From: Asterias rubens
Taxonomy: Eukaryota > Echinodermata > Asteroidea > Forcipulatida > Asteriidae
Assembly: GCF_902459465.1 (NCBI RefSeq)
Contig: NC_047081.1
Span: 1,736,001 to 1,800,000 of the forward strand
DNA: 64,000 nt
Direction: 5' to 3'
Shown here: one piece after another, positions 36,101 through 45,891 of the stretch
Layout of the letters: every line of letters starts with the position of its first letter
Numbering within the stretch: the first letter of the stretch is position 1
Notes under the pieces: model-generated
What the model was told of the DNA's origin: nothing
Database searches by the model: none
The model's input: only the letters and a program-made list of their open reading frames with translations
Made by a program: the position numbers and the translations under genes

Positions 36101-39100
36101 TGTCTCGCCATGTTATTGTACTGCCGCGGAACAGATTTTTCCTGCGATCGCTGCAGCGTTGAAATAGACCGATTCCAGCCTCGCTACCCTGGCTTGGGGG
36201 GGGGGGGGGCAGCGCGCCATCAACACCTCCCGTTAGTATAGACCCTGGACATGGAAAGGAAGCACTGAGTCAGCGCTGATTGGCTATAACCATAAGTGAC
36301 TGTTCTGCTCTGATTTTTCTAAATATTTTACGAAGTCCAAGCCATGCTATGATTTCGAAAACAGCCACAAGCTGCTCTTAGGCCCTTTACGAAACCACGG
36401 CTTCGGCTTTGGATTCGGCTTCAGGCTCCGTCCTCTCGTCTGAAGCCCTGAGTGCATGATACGCAAAGCACGCGCAATACTTGTCAAAACAACTGCAGCG
36501 CCAAGCTAGCCTGAGCCGAATCTTGAACCGAAGCCGGGACTTCGAAAAGGGCCTCAGCAACACTCTTAAGTGGTATAGCCGTATCCGTAACTAACAATTC
36601 GGCTATTGCTATATACTCTTGAGTGAATTCCTGTGAAGTTTAAAGCTCCTTTGACAAAACACTTCAAATGCTCTTTCTATACACGTTCAGGGTTTGCTCT
36701 TTACCTTTTTAGTGACTGGCGGCCAGAGGACCAGTATATCATTTTAGTACTTCAGCTTTTTCACTATAGTCCATGAAATAGAGAGGTTTTTAAGACTGGA
36801 ATAGCAACTGGATTAGCCAGCCGGATTAGTGACATTACATGAAAGGTGACCAAGTTTACAGTCATGTAAAACACAATGACGTCAGAGAGGCAGCCGGGTC
36901 AAAGGTTGTACAAATTGTGTGTATAAGGCCTTGTACCGATTTCAAGGGAAATATATTTAGTGATGTCGCAAGAGGGGGTAAAGATGGTCTTTCGTTTTTC
37001 TTCCATATCCAGGTGTCGCCTTTGCGAGTGGGGATTGTTGGAAGGAGCAGAGGCGCTTCACGATCAAGACCCTTGACCGCCTCGGTGCGGGAAAAGCCAT
37101 CCACGAGGAGAAGCTCTCTGAAGAAGCCAATGCGCTACTGGGGGAGATCGAAGCGCTAGACGGCAAGGCCTTCGACCCCAAATACCACATGATGATCTGC
37201 GTCTCCAACATCATAACATCGATGCTGTACAGCAGGAGGCACGACTACAACGACGCCGAGTACCAGGATTTCCTGGACATGATCGCAGAGATCACGCACC
37301 TCATGGGGACGGCCGGCGCGATGCCGACTACCCCGATCTTGAAGCACCTCAAGCTAACCCAAGGGAAGCGTCTCAGTGACAACATCATCGCCGAGATGCG
37401 GTATATGAAGCGGATCGTCCGTGAACGCCAGGCCAGCCACGACCCTTCAGGTGACCCGAGAGACTTCACCGACGCCTACCTATCCGAGATCCCAAACGAG
37501 GAGCTGACACATCTCTCCCACGGTAACCTAACCCACACTCTCATCCACGTCTTCTCCGCCGGTACGGAGAACATCTCCACGACGCTACGCTGGGCTCTTC
37601 TCTACATGATAGCTCACCCAGACGTCCAGGCCCGGGTGCAGGAAGAGCTAGACCGCGTAGTGGGGCAAGATCGAATGCCCAAGCTCTCGGATGAAGCGTC
37701 GCTCCCGTACACCCAAGCAACTCTCCTAGAGCTGCAACGCATGAGTACCGTAGCCCCGCTCGGCGTTGCGCACATGTCATCTGCCGATGCAAAGTACAGA
37801 GGATACACCATTCCAGCGCGTACAGCGGTCATCCCAAACACGTGGGCTATTCACTACAACCCTAAGGTGTGGGAGGAACCGTTCAAGTTCAACCCTGGGA
37901 GATTCTTGGATGAACAGGACAAGGTCAAAGGGGCTGAAGGAGTGGTGTCGTTCAGTGCTGGTAAGACACTATTTTTTTATTTTTTTTTATTCTTCGGAAA
38001 AAGGCCTCCCAGGGAAGGGCAAAAGTAAAAAAAACTGTCATCAACAAAGATGTGCCCGCCCAGATCTAGCTAATAAAAAGTACACATTTATATACTATAC
38101 AATAAACACTCTAAAAATGCAGTAAAAAATTAAACAAATTTATTTGGTCAAGGTTCACAACCACAATAATTTGGTACCTGTTTTGCCATTTCTTTGTTTC
38201 GCATAAAGTTCAGGAAAAATACATGTTTTAAATTATTATTATTATTATTATTTGGGGGGGGGGGGGGGAGTGGGGGAATCTCTAACAAATTGCAACAGTT
38301 TTTATTTGACCACAGTGCATTTTGTTAAGATCCTCAGAATGAAATCTTAAAAATCCACAAAAATCCAAGTAGTGGAAATCTGATTACTTTGCATAAATCC
38401 AATATGGCTGCCATTTTAAAGATTTTGCATATTGCACCTCTTTTTGAAACTCCTTGCCTGATGCATATTTCCCTCCATCCCACAATCTGTTTGAAGAGGA
38501 ATTGAATTATATTCATTTAATAAAGATTCGTCTTTTTCGGAATGGCCAAAGGGGCAAGCAAACTCGCACTAAGAACTTTGGTTGTATACATCTGTGATTC
38601 ATTTTGATCTGGGGTTGAAAACAGACAATCAGCGGGATATGAACCGAAGACGTTCTAATTAACGTGTCGACACTCAACCAATTTAGATACTGCTATTTGA
38701 AGACACTGGACACTATTAGTAATTGTCAAAGACAAGTCTTCTCACTTGGTGTATCTCAACATATGCATAAAATAACAAACCTGTGAACATTTGAGCTCAA
38801 TCGGTCGTTGAAGTTGCGAGATAAAAATGTAAGAAAAACACCCTTGTCACACACGAAGTTGTGTGCTTTCACATGCCTGATTTCGAGACTTCAAATTCTA
38901 AATCTGAGGTCTCGAAATCAAATTCGTGGAAAATTACTTCTTTCTCGAAAACTATGGCACTACAGAGGGATCCGTTTCTCACAATGTTTTATACCATCAA
39001 CCTCTCCCCATTACTCATTACCAAATCAGGTTTTATGCCACTAATTATTTTGAGTAATTTCCAATAGTGTCCACTGCCTTTAAATCGTAGTCATTGTTGC

Positions 39101-39289
39101 TTTGCAGGAAACCGTGTTTGCATCGGACGCCATCTTGCCCGTATGGAGATGTACACCTTCCTGACTCATCTACTCCATAAGTTTTCGTTCCAGAAGGCAG
39201 ACTGCTCCCCGCCGCTTTCCTTCAAGGGAAGTGGCAGTTTCGCTAGGGTACCAGACCAGTACTTCCTGCACGCTGTGAAAAGGTTTTGA
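33107..39289 (+). CDS. Cytochrome P450, CYP2-type
   Basis: Three exons: 33107-33491, 37013-37960, 39108-39289 (1515 nt, 504 residues), phase 1 at both junctions. The start GCCGCCATG is a textbook strong context. Seen here: an N-terminal membrane anchor (about residues 8-36) followed by RRRR and the hinge LPPGP at 44-48, C-helix WKEQR, I-helix FSAGTEN at 309-315, K-helix ELQR at 368-371, FNPGRF, and haem loop FSAGNRVCIG with ligand Cys449. Order and spacing fit microsomal P450s that use NADPH-P450 reductase. The usual AGTET of the I-helix has Asn315 in place of the oxygen-activating Thr. CYP2 genes in vertebrates mostly have nine exons; here a single 948-bp exon covers the middle. Exon 2 is distinctly more GC-rich than the flanking DNA. 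Subfamily and substrate cannot be told. Confidence 0.93.
33492..37012 (+). other. P450 intron 1: repeat-filled
   Basis: Contains a poly-G run (33632-33649), a diverged family A copy (about 33735-34030) directly followed by a fuller one (34026-34391), a T-rich stretch 34680-35300 ending in CCCGAATAAATATTATTATT, which resembles the 3' end of a retroposon, a family H-like piece at 36028-36145, and another poly-G run near 36196. No exon found. Confidence 0.6.
34026..34391. mobile_element. MITE family A copy
   Basis: The right end ACCAATAGTGTCCACTGCCT is intact; the left end is diverged (ATTAGGCACGTTTGGTAATT). In P450 intron 1. Confidence 0.78.
38700..39084. mobile_element. MITE family A copy ending next to P450 exon 3
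   Basis: Left GACACTGGACACTATTAGTA, right CCAATAGTGTCCACTGCCTT. It ends only 23 bp before the exon 3 splice acceptor, so the branch point of the last P450 intron is probably inside or right beside the element. Confidence 0.85.
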
Positions 39290-39410
39290 GTCCGGAAACT
39301 GAATGTCAAATCCAAGAAGGATCAATTATTAGGACTGTTGTAGATTTTCCCAGCCAATTTGAACAAAGAAAATTGTCATTATAACACTCTGCTCGTTCAC
39401 TTTCGTTTGA

Positions 39411-39616
39411 AACTTCTACTATCCTTTCACTTACTGGCAGCTCTTGCTGCTGGCTTTTACAAAAACAGCCCAAAGGAGTAATTAAAGTTCACTAGTTTAG
39501 CATTCACTGTCAAAAATAAGATCCTTCAATTTCACAAGGCCGCAAGTTTCATCAAGTTTTGTAAAAGCCAGCAACAAGAGCTGCTGTAAGTGTATATAAG
39601 GATAGTAGAAGTTCAG
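39411..39616. repeat. Imperfect inverted repeat in the P450 3' UTR
   Basis: AACTTCTACTATCCTTTCAC through GGCTTTTACAAAAAC is faced by GTTTTGTAAAAGCCAGCAAC through AGGATAGTAGAAGTT. Arms are about 55 bp with an ~90-bp loop. It would form a long hairpin in the transcript if the 3' UTR extends to the AATAAA at 39661. Confidence 0.8.
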
Positions 39617-39660
39617 TTTAAGAATGGCCAAAGGGTAATCTTGAATGCCTGTCATGGTTC

Positions 39661-39666
39661 AATAAA
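39661..39666 (+). terminator. Candidate polyadenylation signal for the P450 gene
   Basis: AATAAA, 372 bp after the stop codon. It is the first canonical hexamer I found downstream; use is inferred. Confidence 0.5.
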
Positions 39667-40378
39667 TTGAATATATTATGACTAAAACAAATCTGAATGA
39701 GAAACACGAAAACATTGAATGCACTACCTAAAAAAGCAAATTTAAGTGGATAAGGGTAAAACGCATGAACTGGAATGTGTGTTAATAATGGATTGTTTTG
39801 GCCAGGAAGACCTTATCTTGTAAAGAAGGAGAGATAACATTAATTTATGAATAATTTTATGGGAAATCTGAAGATGTTGAGACCTCTTTTTCTACCTCTA
39901 CGGTAAGACACTACTATAGAATTGCAAAGGTCGTGGGTTCGAATCCCACCCAAGTAATATATACCCAGTGATTTTTTTCTTCTTCATAGAACTAGGAAAA
40001 TATGCCTACTAAGTATCACTAAATCGGTGTTTATAGGTAAAACCAATAAAGCTATTTGGTAAAACCAAAATTAATATAGTCAATAGTTTGGATAGATCAC
40101 AGATTAATTTAGCATGTAATAATGTATTTGTTTATCTTTGTATTTCTTTGATTTGTTTTCCTTCCAATCTGTGTGCGAGTGCAATCAAGAGTATAACTTC
40201 TACAATGCAAAAAAAATGTCAGTTCAATGCAATTAATGCTTATAGATTGAGTACATATTAAACTGTTAAATTTCTTTTGCTGAAAACCAGTTTTTTAAGT
40301 GTGCTTATAGTATTTATTTGCCTTCGGTCTCGATCTATTAAGGAAAGCAAATTTGAATCATACAAGTGTCATCCGTAG

Positions 40379-40876
40379 GGCCGGTGTCCGATGCAATTGT
40401 GTCCGCCATGCAATACTGTCCGCTCCAGACACTTTTGCATATGCAATCGTGTCCGGGGCTATGTAAAAACCGTCCGGCGGACATGTACATGACTGGGATG
40501 TGTGTGCGGGTGTAAGCGAGCGTGCCCTTGCACTGAACCTACGTATTATGCAGCCTGAATATTCACGTATTTTATGATTGCAGCGAACGGCCGAACATTT
40601 CCCATGTCATTCATGACATGCACTTTAAGCTTGTAAAAAAAATGGCGAACGTGTTCCGTCGACCAAGGGCGTTTAATTAACTGCAAGGACGGTTTTGCAC
40701 GGGGGCGGACACAGCTGCATATGCAAGTATGTCCGGGCGGACACAATTGCATTATGCAGCAGCGTCCGGGAGGACACGATTGCATATGCAAAACCGTCCG
40801 GCGGACATTATTACATATGCAATACTGTCCTCCGGATAGTATTGCATAGAGGACATAATTGCATGCGACACCAGCC
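40379..40876. mobile_element. Non-autonomous element built of alternating GTCCGGCGGAC and TTGCATATGCAA palindromes
   Basis: Ends are inverted: GGCCGGTGTCCGATGCAATT at the left faces AATTGCATGCGACACCAGCC at the right. Inside, near both ends, short palindromes of two kinds alternate: GTCCGGCGGAC (and variants such as GTCCGGGCGGAC, GTCCGGGAGGAC) and TTGCATATGCAA, with a period of 31-33 bp. The middle (about 40510-40690) lacks them. No coding capacity and no clear target-site duplication. Confidence 0.72.
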
Positions 40877-41689
40877 ATCAGCTCCCAGTAGATGAACATC
40901 TATGTGACTACTCTGGCACAGAAAAATGCTTTGAGGCGCGTGGGCACGGGCCCCTTTGTAGGATAAGAATTCGAAGTATTCAGGTCTAGCGGTACGGGAT
41001 GAAAGACGTAATCACTTAGGCGATTTATTGCGTCACTATCTGAATGGTTTGCGCCTGTGCTGCTTAAGCTATCATTAAAGGAATAGCTTGAATAGCTACT
41101 AACCATAGTAATTTAAATCACAATGAAGCATTATGAAGGAGTTAGAGTACATCTGTTGCTACGGGATAGTGCATGTAAACAAGAATGTCCAAGCATTGCA
41201 AACAATGGTCGTTCTAACTCCTTCTAGTTTATTGCTCCATGAAACAACCATGAGAACATTATTTTTATGGAGGTCTATTTCTACCTCCATGATTATTTGG
41301 AGGAAATACGTCCATCATTTCGGGTTTCGAAATGATTTAAAGAAGATGATATGCGAAATGTTGAATGATCATGACGATAAGATTTGATGATTGGAATGGA
41401 CCATGGGACACAGGCGAAGTGAACGCGTTCATCTCTGTGGATGGGCGGTAGATGATCTTGTCGGAGCTCTGGACGGCCGTTCTTGACAGTAGATGTGACG
41501 TCATCTTGAGTCTTGGGTTGAATAATCCCTATACAGCTCACGTAGGAAGCTCAACTGTGCGTTGGTGACGTCATTGGTCGACAGTGCAAGGTATTCCGAT
41601 TTCAGACTTGTGAGCCCATGTACGGATTGTTCAATTTGGCGATCTGTGTATCACAAAGGAGTCTGTAATGGGTTGGACGGTTGTACAAT

Positions 41690-42400
41690 TGTGGTCCAAA
41701 ATTGAAGAAAGAAATCCCAAGGGGGTAAGATCTGCAATTTTATAAAATTTGAGATTTTTTGTTTTCTTCAAACATCATAAGGGGGTAAATCCAGCATTTT
41801 TATCAATTTTAAACATAAATGCTTCATATTTTTTTCAACTTTTGACCTAAATTTAATAAAAATGATGGACTTTTCCATTGTGATTTTTTCAATTTTAGAC
41901 TTAAATTTAATAAAAATAAATGCTGGCATGTATACTCATTGTTATTTTTTCAGTTTAGGACATCAATTTGTTCGCAATGCTGGACTTACCCCTTGTGATT
42001 TTTATCTGGACCTTAAGTTGATACAAATGTTGGAATTACCTTCTTTTTTTTTTCCATTTTTGGACCAGAATTTGATAAAAGATCGGCCTAACCCCTTGTG
42101 TCTTTGTCTCACTTTTTCCTTCAAATTTGAAGGAAAAAAAAAACTAGTTTACCCTGAAATTTTTTCAATTTTGGACCCGATTTAAAAAAAAAAAAAAATT
42201 AATTAAACTTTTTACCAAAATTTGATTTAAAATGTTGGACTTGTCCCTTGTGTAATTGTTTTCATTTTTGGACCCCATATTTATAAAAATGCTTGATGAC
42301 TTACATTTTATGAATTTTTTTACCCAAAATCATAAAAATGCTGGACTAACACCTTATGTTTTTTTTCATTTTAAACCCGCTCGTTAATTTTGGTAAAAAT
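41690..42400. repeat. Degenerate tandem repeat, T-rich, about 60 bp unit
   Basis: Segments like TGCTGGACTTACCCCTTGTG followed by ATTTTTTCAATTTTGGACC and AATTTGATAAAAA recur about ten times with many changes. Confidence 0.7.
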
Positions 42401-42639
42401 CGGTAAAAAAAACCCGCAAAAACTCAATAAATTTCGGAAATAAAATCACTAAAATGCCTCAAAACTCTTCAAAACGTCTTCACACTGCTAAGACTGATCC
42501 ATTGCAACAAATCAAAAACAAATCTTGACAGAAATCAACTGAAAAGTACGTTTTTAATCTAAAAACGACTTCTAAATGCATCTAATAAACTTATAACACT
42601 GTTTACGCTCCTATACGTATTGTAGCGGAATATGCATTG

Positions 42640-42912
42640 CGTGCGAGAGGGAATTTCCCTTTTGCTGGTGCGCGGGCTGCTGTCCGTGCATCAGATAGCG
42701 TTGCGGGTACCCCGCGCGGGTATATAAGCGCGTCGCACGTGCTCACTCCGTCTGTCTCTCCTCCCCGCTGTTCATTTAGTGTCGCTGCTGTATCTCTGCT
42801 GTTTCTGCTGCCGGCTGTGTTACTGCTTGGTGCTGTTCTGTTTAGTTGTCCGGGAGCAAGTTATAGACCAAATTGTTGCATTGGAAGCGCCGCCGGACTA
42901 GGGTGAGTAGCT
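42640..42912 (+). promoter_or_regulatory. GC-rich island with TATA box and downstream splice donor
   Basis: TATATAAG at 42721-42728 sits directly after CCCCGCGCGGG. A pyrimidine-rich leader follows, with a TCACTCC initiator-like site near 42743, and about 155 bp later there is a CTAGG|GTGAGT-type donor near 42901. The base composition is far from the AT-rich surroundings. It could be a host promoter with a non-coding first exon, or the promoter of an LTR: TGTAGCGG at 42621 could be an LTR start, and an AATAAA lies near 43055. I could not define a matching LTR end or target duplication, and no downstream exon was found. Confidence 0.4.
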
Positions 42913-43859
42913 GCACCTCGTAAATTATATCAGTCCCGATGTCCATTCATTATTAATTACTAAGTTCTAGTGATTCTATAGATTGCCTCTCATTTAACAA
43001 CCAATCAGCCTCAGCACCTAATCAGGAACCCTAATCAATGCCAGTAGTGATTCAATAAACCAGCCCAATTCCGAATATTAATCAGTGTCAAGTGTGAACT
43101 AATTGAAGTCTCAGCCCTGTGTTGGGGGAGGGGGGGGGGGGGTGATTAAGCTAGGCGCCTGGGGGTAGATTTCACCCGAAACGAGTCCGCCCCACCGGTC
43201 TCTGTGGTAACCGCTCATCCAGAGGCCGAAGTCCCGAGGTACCCGGCGAGATATGTATTGTATTCGTAAGGAGAACATAACAACAACAGCGTAACTTTGG
43301 CGACTTCTTTGACTTCAAATGCACCAATTCCAAGGCAAATCCTTCATTGTACAATGTTTTACTTATACAACAAGTAATGTTTTAACGTAAAAACTCTTAA
43401 AACAAACACTAAAATCCCCTCAGATTTCCTCAAAGTTATAATAAAAACAGCAAATTTGTACCACATGCATGTAATCTCCAAGTTCTTTCCCACATAAAGT
43501 GTCTGTACTGAAAAAAATAGACGTCGAGCAACAACTTAGTTTTTAAGATTTCTAGTCTGAAATAAGGAAGAGAGTGGTAGCACTTAAAGACCAAACTAAT
43601 TACATAAACAAACTCCACAAGCTTTTGTAGTAACAATTATATTTGGTTTGTGGTAACACCATGTGTTCATCTACTTGCCAGGTAGAGTTTGTTCTTTAAT
43701 AGTAACACTAACAACTACTTCATAAGATGCAAAGAAAGGGACAATCGCTCACAGTATTCGCTGGATGAAGCCTGGTTCATACTTCCTGCGAATGCAAATG
43801 CTATACAAATGTTGATGTCAAAAATTTGCAACTAATAGTTCGCGAATAATAATATGAAT

Positions 43860-44130
43860 ATAAACCACAAGGGAAACTGACTGGGTAAATTTGTAAATGA
43901 TTTTTGGGGTTGAACAAAGAATTGACTAGAGTGGGATTCGAACCAACGACCTCCGGATTAACGTGCCGGCACTCTACCAACTGAGCTATCTAGCCCTATA
44001 TTGGCGGTGTCCCTATTTTGTCAATATCTTTGTTCGGGGGTGCCAGTCAGAAGCCATACAACCGTTAACTGCCGTGTAGCCAGGGATCACACCCAAATTA
44101 CGATACAACCTGGGAAGCGGCAGCTAGGGG
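43860..44130 (-). mobile_element. tRNA-like SINE family 2 copy
   Basis: Read on the minus strand: TAGATAGCTCAGTTGGTAGA is a good A box and GGTTCGAATCCCACTCTAG a good B box, about 35 bp apart, followed by GTCAATTCTTTGTTCAACCC and a tail. The upstream part (ATGGCTTCTGACTGGC) is shared with the copy at 48895-49095. Other pieces: 14515-14715, 47115-47235, 47405-47512, 50455-50600. Not a tRNA gene: the acceptor stem does not pair. Confidence 0.75.
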
Positions 44131-44165
44131 ATCACCTTAAGGGGATGCGACTTTTTGTTTCAGAT

Positions 44166-44324
44166 ATCAATATAAACCACAAGGGAAACTGACTGGGTAA
44201 ATTTGTAAATGATTTTTGGGGTTGAACAAAGAATTGACTAGAGTGGGATTCGAACCGGCACGTTAATCCGGAGGTCGTTGGTTCGAATCCCACTCTAGTC
44301 AATTCTTTGTTCAACCCCAAAAAT
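44166..44324. repeat. SINE fragment with a perfect 45-bp inverted repeat
   Basis: 44166-44256 repeats 43858-43945 in the same direction. From 44212 to 44256 it is then matched exactly, in reverse complement, by 44280-44324, with a 23-bp spacer (44257-44279) that is itself normal sense SINE sequence. The result is an antisense SINE 3' part fused to its sense counterpart. Confidence 0.92.
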
Positions 44325-45372
44325 AATAATATGCTAAACTTTCTGCAGATATCACAGCAAAAACAGAGTTGTGACGTAAAATGAACATCGCACTCGCGGG
44401 AAGTATGAACCGGGCTTGACACCCCTATGTTCTGACACCCTTTATAGAAGTATGTTAACAATAAGGTGACACAGGCGACAAATGTTTCCAATTTCAGAAC
44501 AACTGCGAGTGACTTTAATAGATAGATCAACTAGTCAGAAAATCACATACTTTCCAACTCAACAAAAGGCAAAATTAAACTAATGTAGCTGCAATATTAT
44601 GTGGTTACGGTACTGTTCTTTCAAGAACTACAACAAAATAACAATCGGGAATAGTTTGCAAACAGATACTACTTATGCCAAAAACAACTCAAAACTTACA
44701 CATACTTTTTTGTACGATCAAAATTTGGCAACATACATGCAGTTCTTTAAAAGCTACAAATGGCACTAAAAAAATGGCAAACAGCAAACATAATGGTCTT
44801 GTATTCGTATTGTTTCCACGAGGTATTATTTCCACCAGGCAGTGACTAAAATAATATTTGGCAAACATTTTTCTTTTTTTTTTACAAATTACATCAAGTT
44901 TTAAAATTTGTTGCAGACATTTCATTTTTCATCCATAAAATGTAACTTTTGCAATAATTCCACAAAAATTAATTGTAATACCAATCAGTAATCAGTAATG
45001 TATAAGATATAATGGAACAAATAGCTTGAATATTTTGCATTGAGTTTTCAGCTCTACAGTTTGAAAATCACTTTATAAAAACAGGCACTTTGTTTACCTA
45101 ACTTTTAGTTAAAGGCACAATTGATGGTGAAACACTAAAGACACTTTTTCACCCCGCTCAGCAGTGGTGTATCTACAAACATCTTTTAAAACACTCATGA
45201 TATTTGGTACAAAGGCTTGCTTAAAATGTACACATGATGCAATTACAAGCCCGAACAGACTTTAAAGGCATTATTATGGATGATTATTCTGATATGACCC
45301 ATGGGTAAAAAAAATCGGGAAACAGACTAAAGTAGGAAGAATATCATGCATGATAACAGTTTGCAAACCTGC

Positions 45373-45845
45373 CGTCGATTTCACTAAACTCTTCCTAACT
45401 TATAACTAATCGTAGAACTTAGGATGAGTCCCAGCCTTAAACTGTAACATGTCAACCTTTAGATTAGTCCTACGTCAGTACCAGTTACTCATACTAACTC
45501 GAGATAGGATTAATCGTAGGACTTAGGATGAGTCCCAGCCTTAAACTGTAACATGTCAACCTTAAGATTAATCCTAAGTTAGGACCAGTTTCTCATACTA
45601 ACTCGAGATAGGATAAATCGTAGGACTTAGGACGAGTCCCAGCCTTGTAACATGTAAACCTTAAGATTAATCCTACGTTAGGACCAGTTTTTTATACTAA
45701 CTCGAGATAGGATTAAAATGGTAGGACTAAGGACGAGTCCCAACCTTGTAACATGTAAACCTAAAAGATTAATCCTAAGTTAGGACTAGTTACTCATGCT
45801 AACTCGAGGTAGGATTAATCCTAGCGTTCCGTGAAATCGGCTGCG
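45373..45845. repeat. Family D MITE expanded into a tandem array
   Basis: The element starts GTCGATTTCACTAAACTCTT and ends CGTTCCGTGAAATCGGC. Between, a unit of about 110-115 bp (AACTCGAGATAGGATTAATC ... GACTTAGGATGAGTCCCAGC ... AACATGTCAACCTTAAGATT) is repeated four times. It lies 31 bp beyond the cadherin stop codon, so it probably forms the start of the cadherin 3' UTR. Confidence 0.85.
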
Positions 45846-45876
45846 AGAGGGGGATGGATTTTAGAGGAAAGCAGAA

Positions 45877-45891
45877 TTACAGTTTGGTGAT
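45877..45891 (-). other. C-terminal class I PDZ ligand (ITKL)
   Basis: The last four residues I-T-K-L fit the class I pattern S/T-x-hydrophobic at the C-terminus. Vertebrate CDH23 ends ITEL, as I recall, and binds the scaffold harmonin. The similarity is short and could be convergent. Confidence 0.55.

Larger units (their letters stand above)
39667..45876. other. Intergenic region between the convergent P450 and cadherin genes
   Basis: No convincing exon. It holds the palindrome-rich element 40379-40876, degenerate tandem repeats 41700-42400, a GC-rich island with a TATA box 42640-42910, SINE copies with a perfect inverted repeat 43860-44330, and the family D array 45373-45845 next to the cadherin stop codon. 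Confidence 0.55.

Noticed and set aside
40690-40870. CRISPR-like regularly spaced repeats
   Set aside because: Palindromic units of 31-33 bp with no unique spacers, in an animal genome; fits a transposon end array.
40546-40899. 117-codon Cys-rich minus-strand frame
   Set aside because: It follows the palindromic element and reads through its repeats; the Cys pattern comes from the repeated GTCC/GCAT motifs.
41133-41541. Two overlapping frames of about 80 codons on opposite strands
   Set aside because: No splice-site pattern, no recognised similarity, and part of the stretch is a small inverted repeat around TGGAGG.
42637-42906. 89-codon frame with a hydrophobic stretch
   Set aside because: High GC content removes stop codons; no homology recognised, and the region looks like a promoter or LTR.
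43930-44000. tRNA gene candidate with good A and B boxes
   Set aside because: The acceptor stem does not pair and the same head occurs in several copies with a common non-tRNA tail, so it is a SINE.
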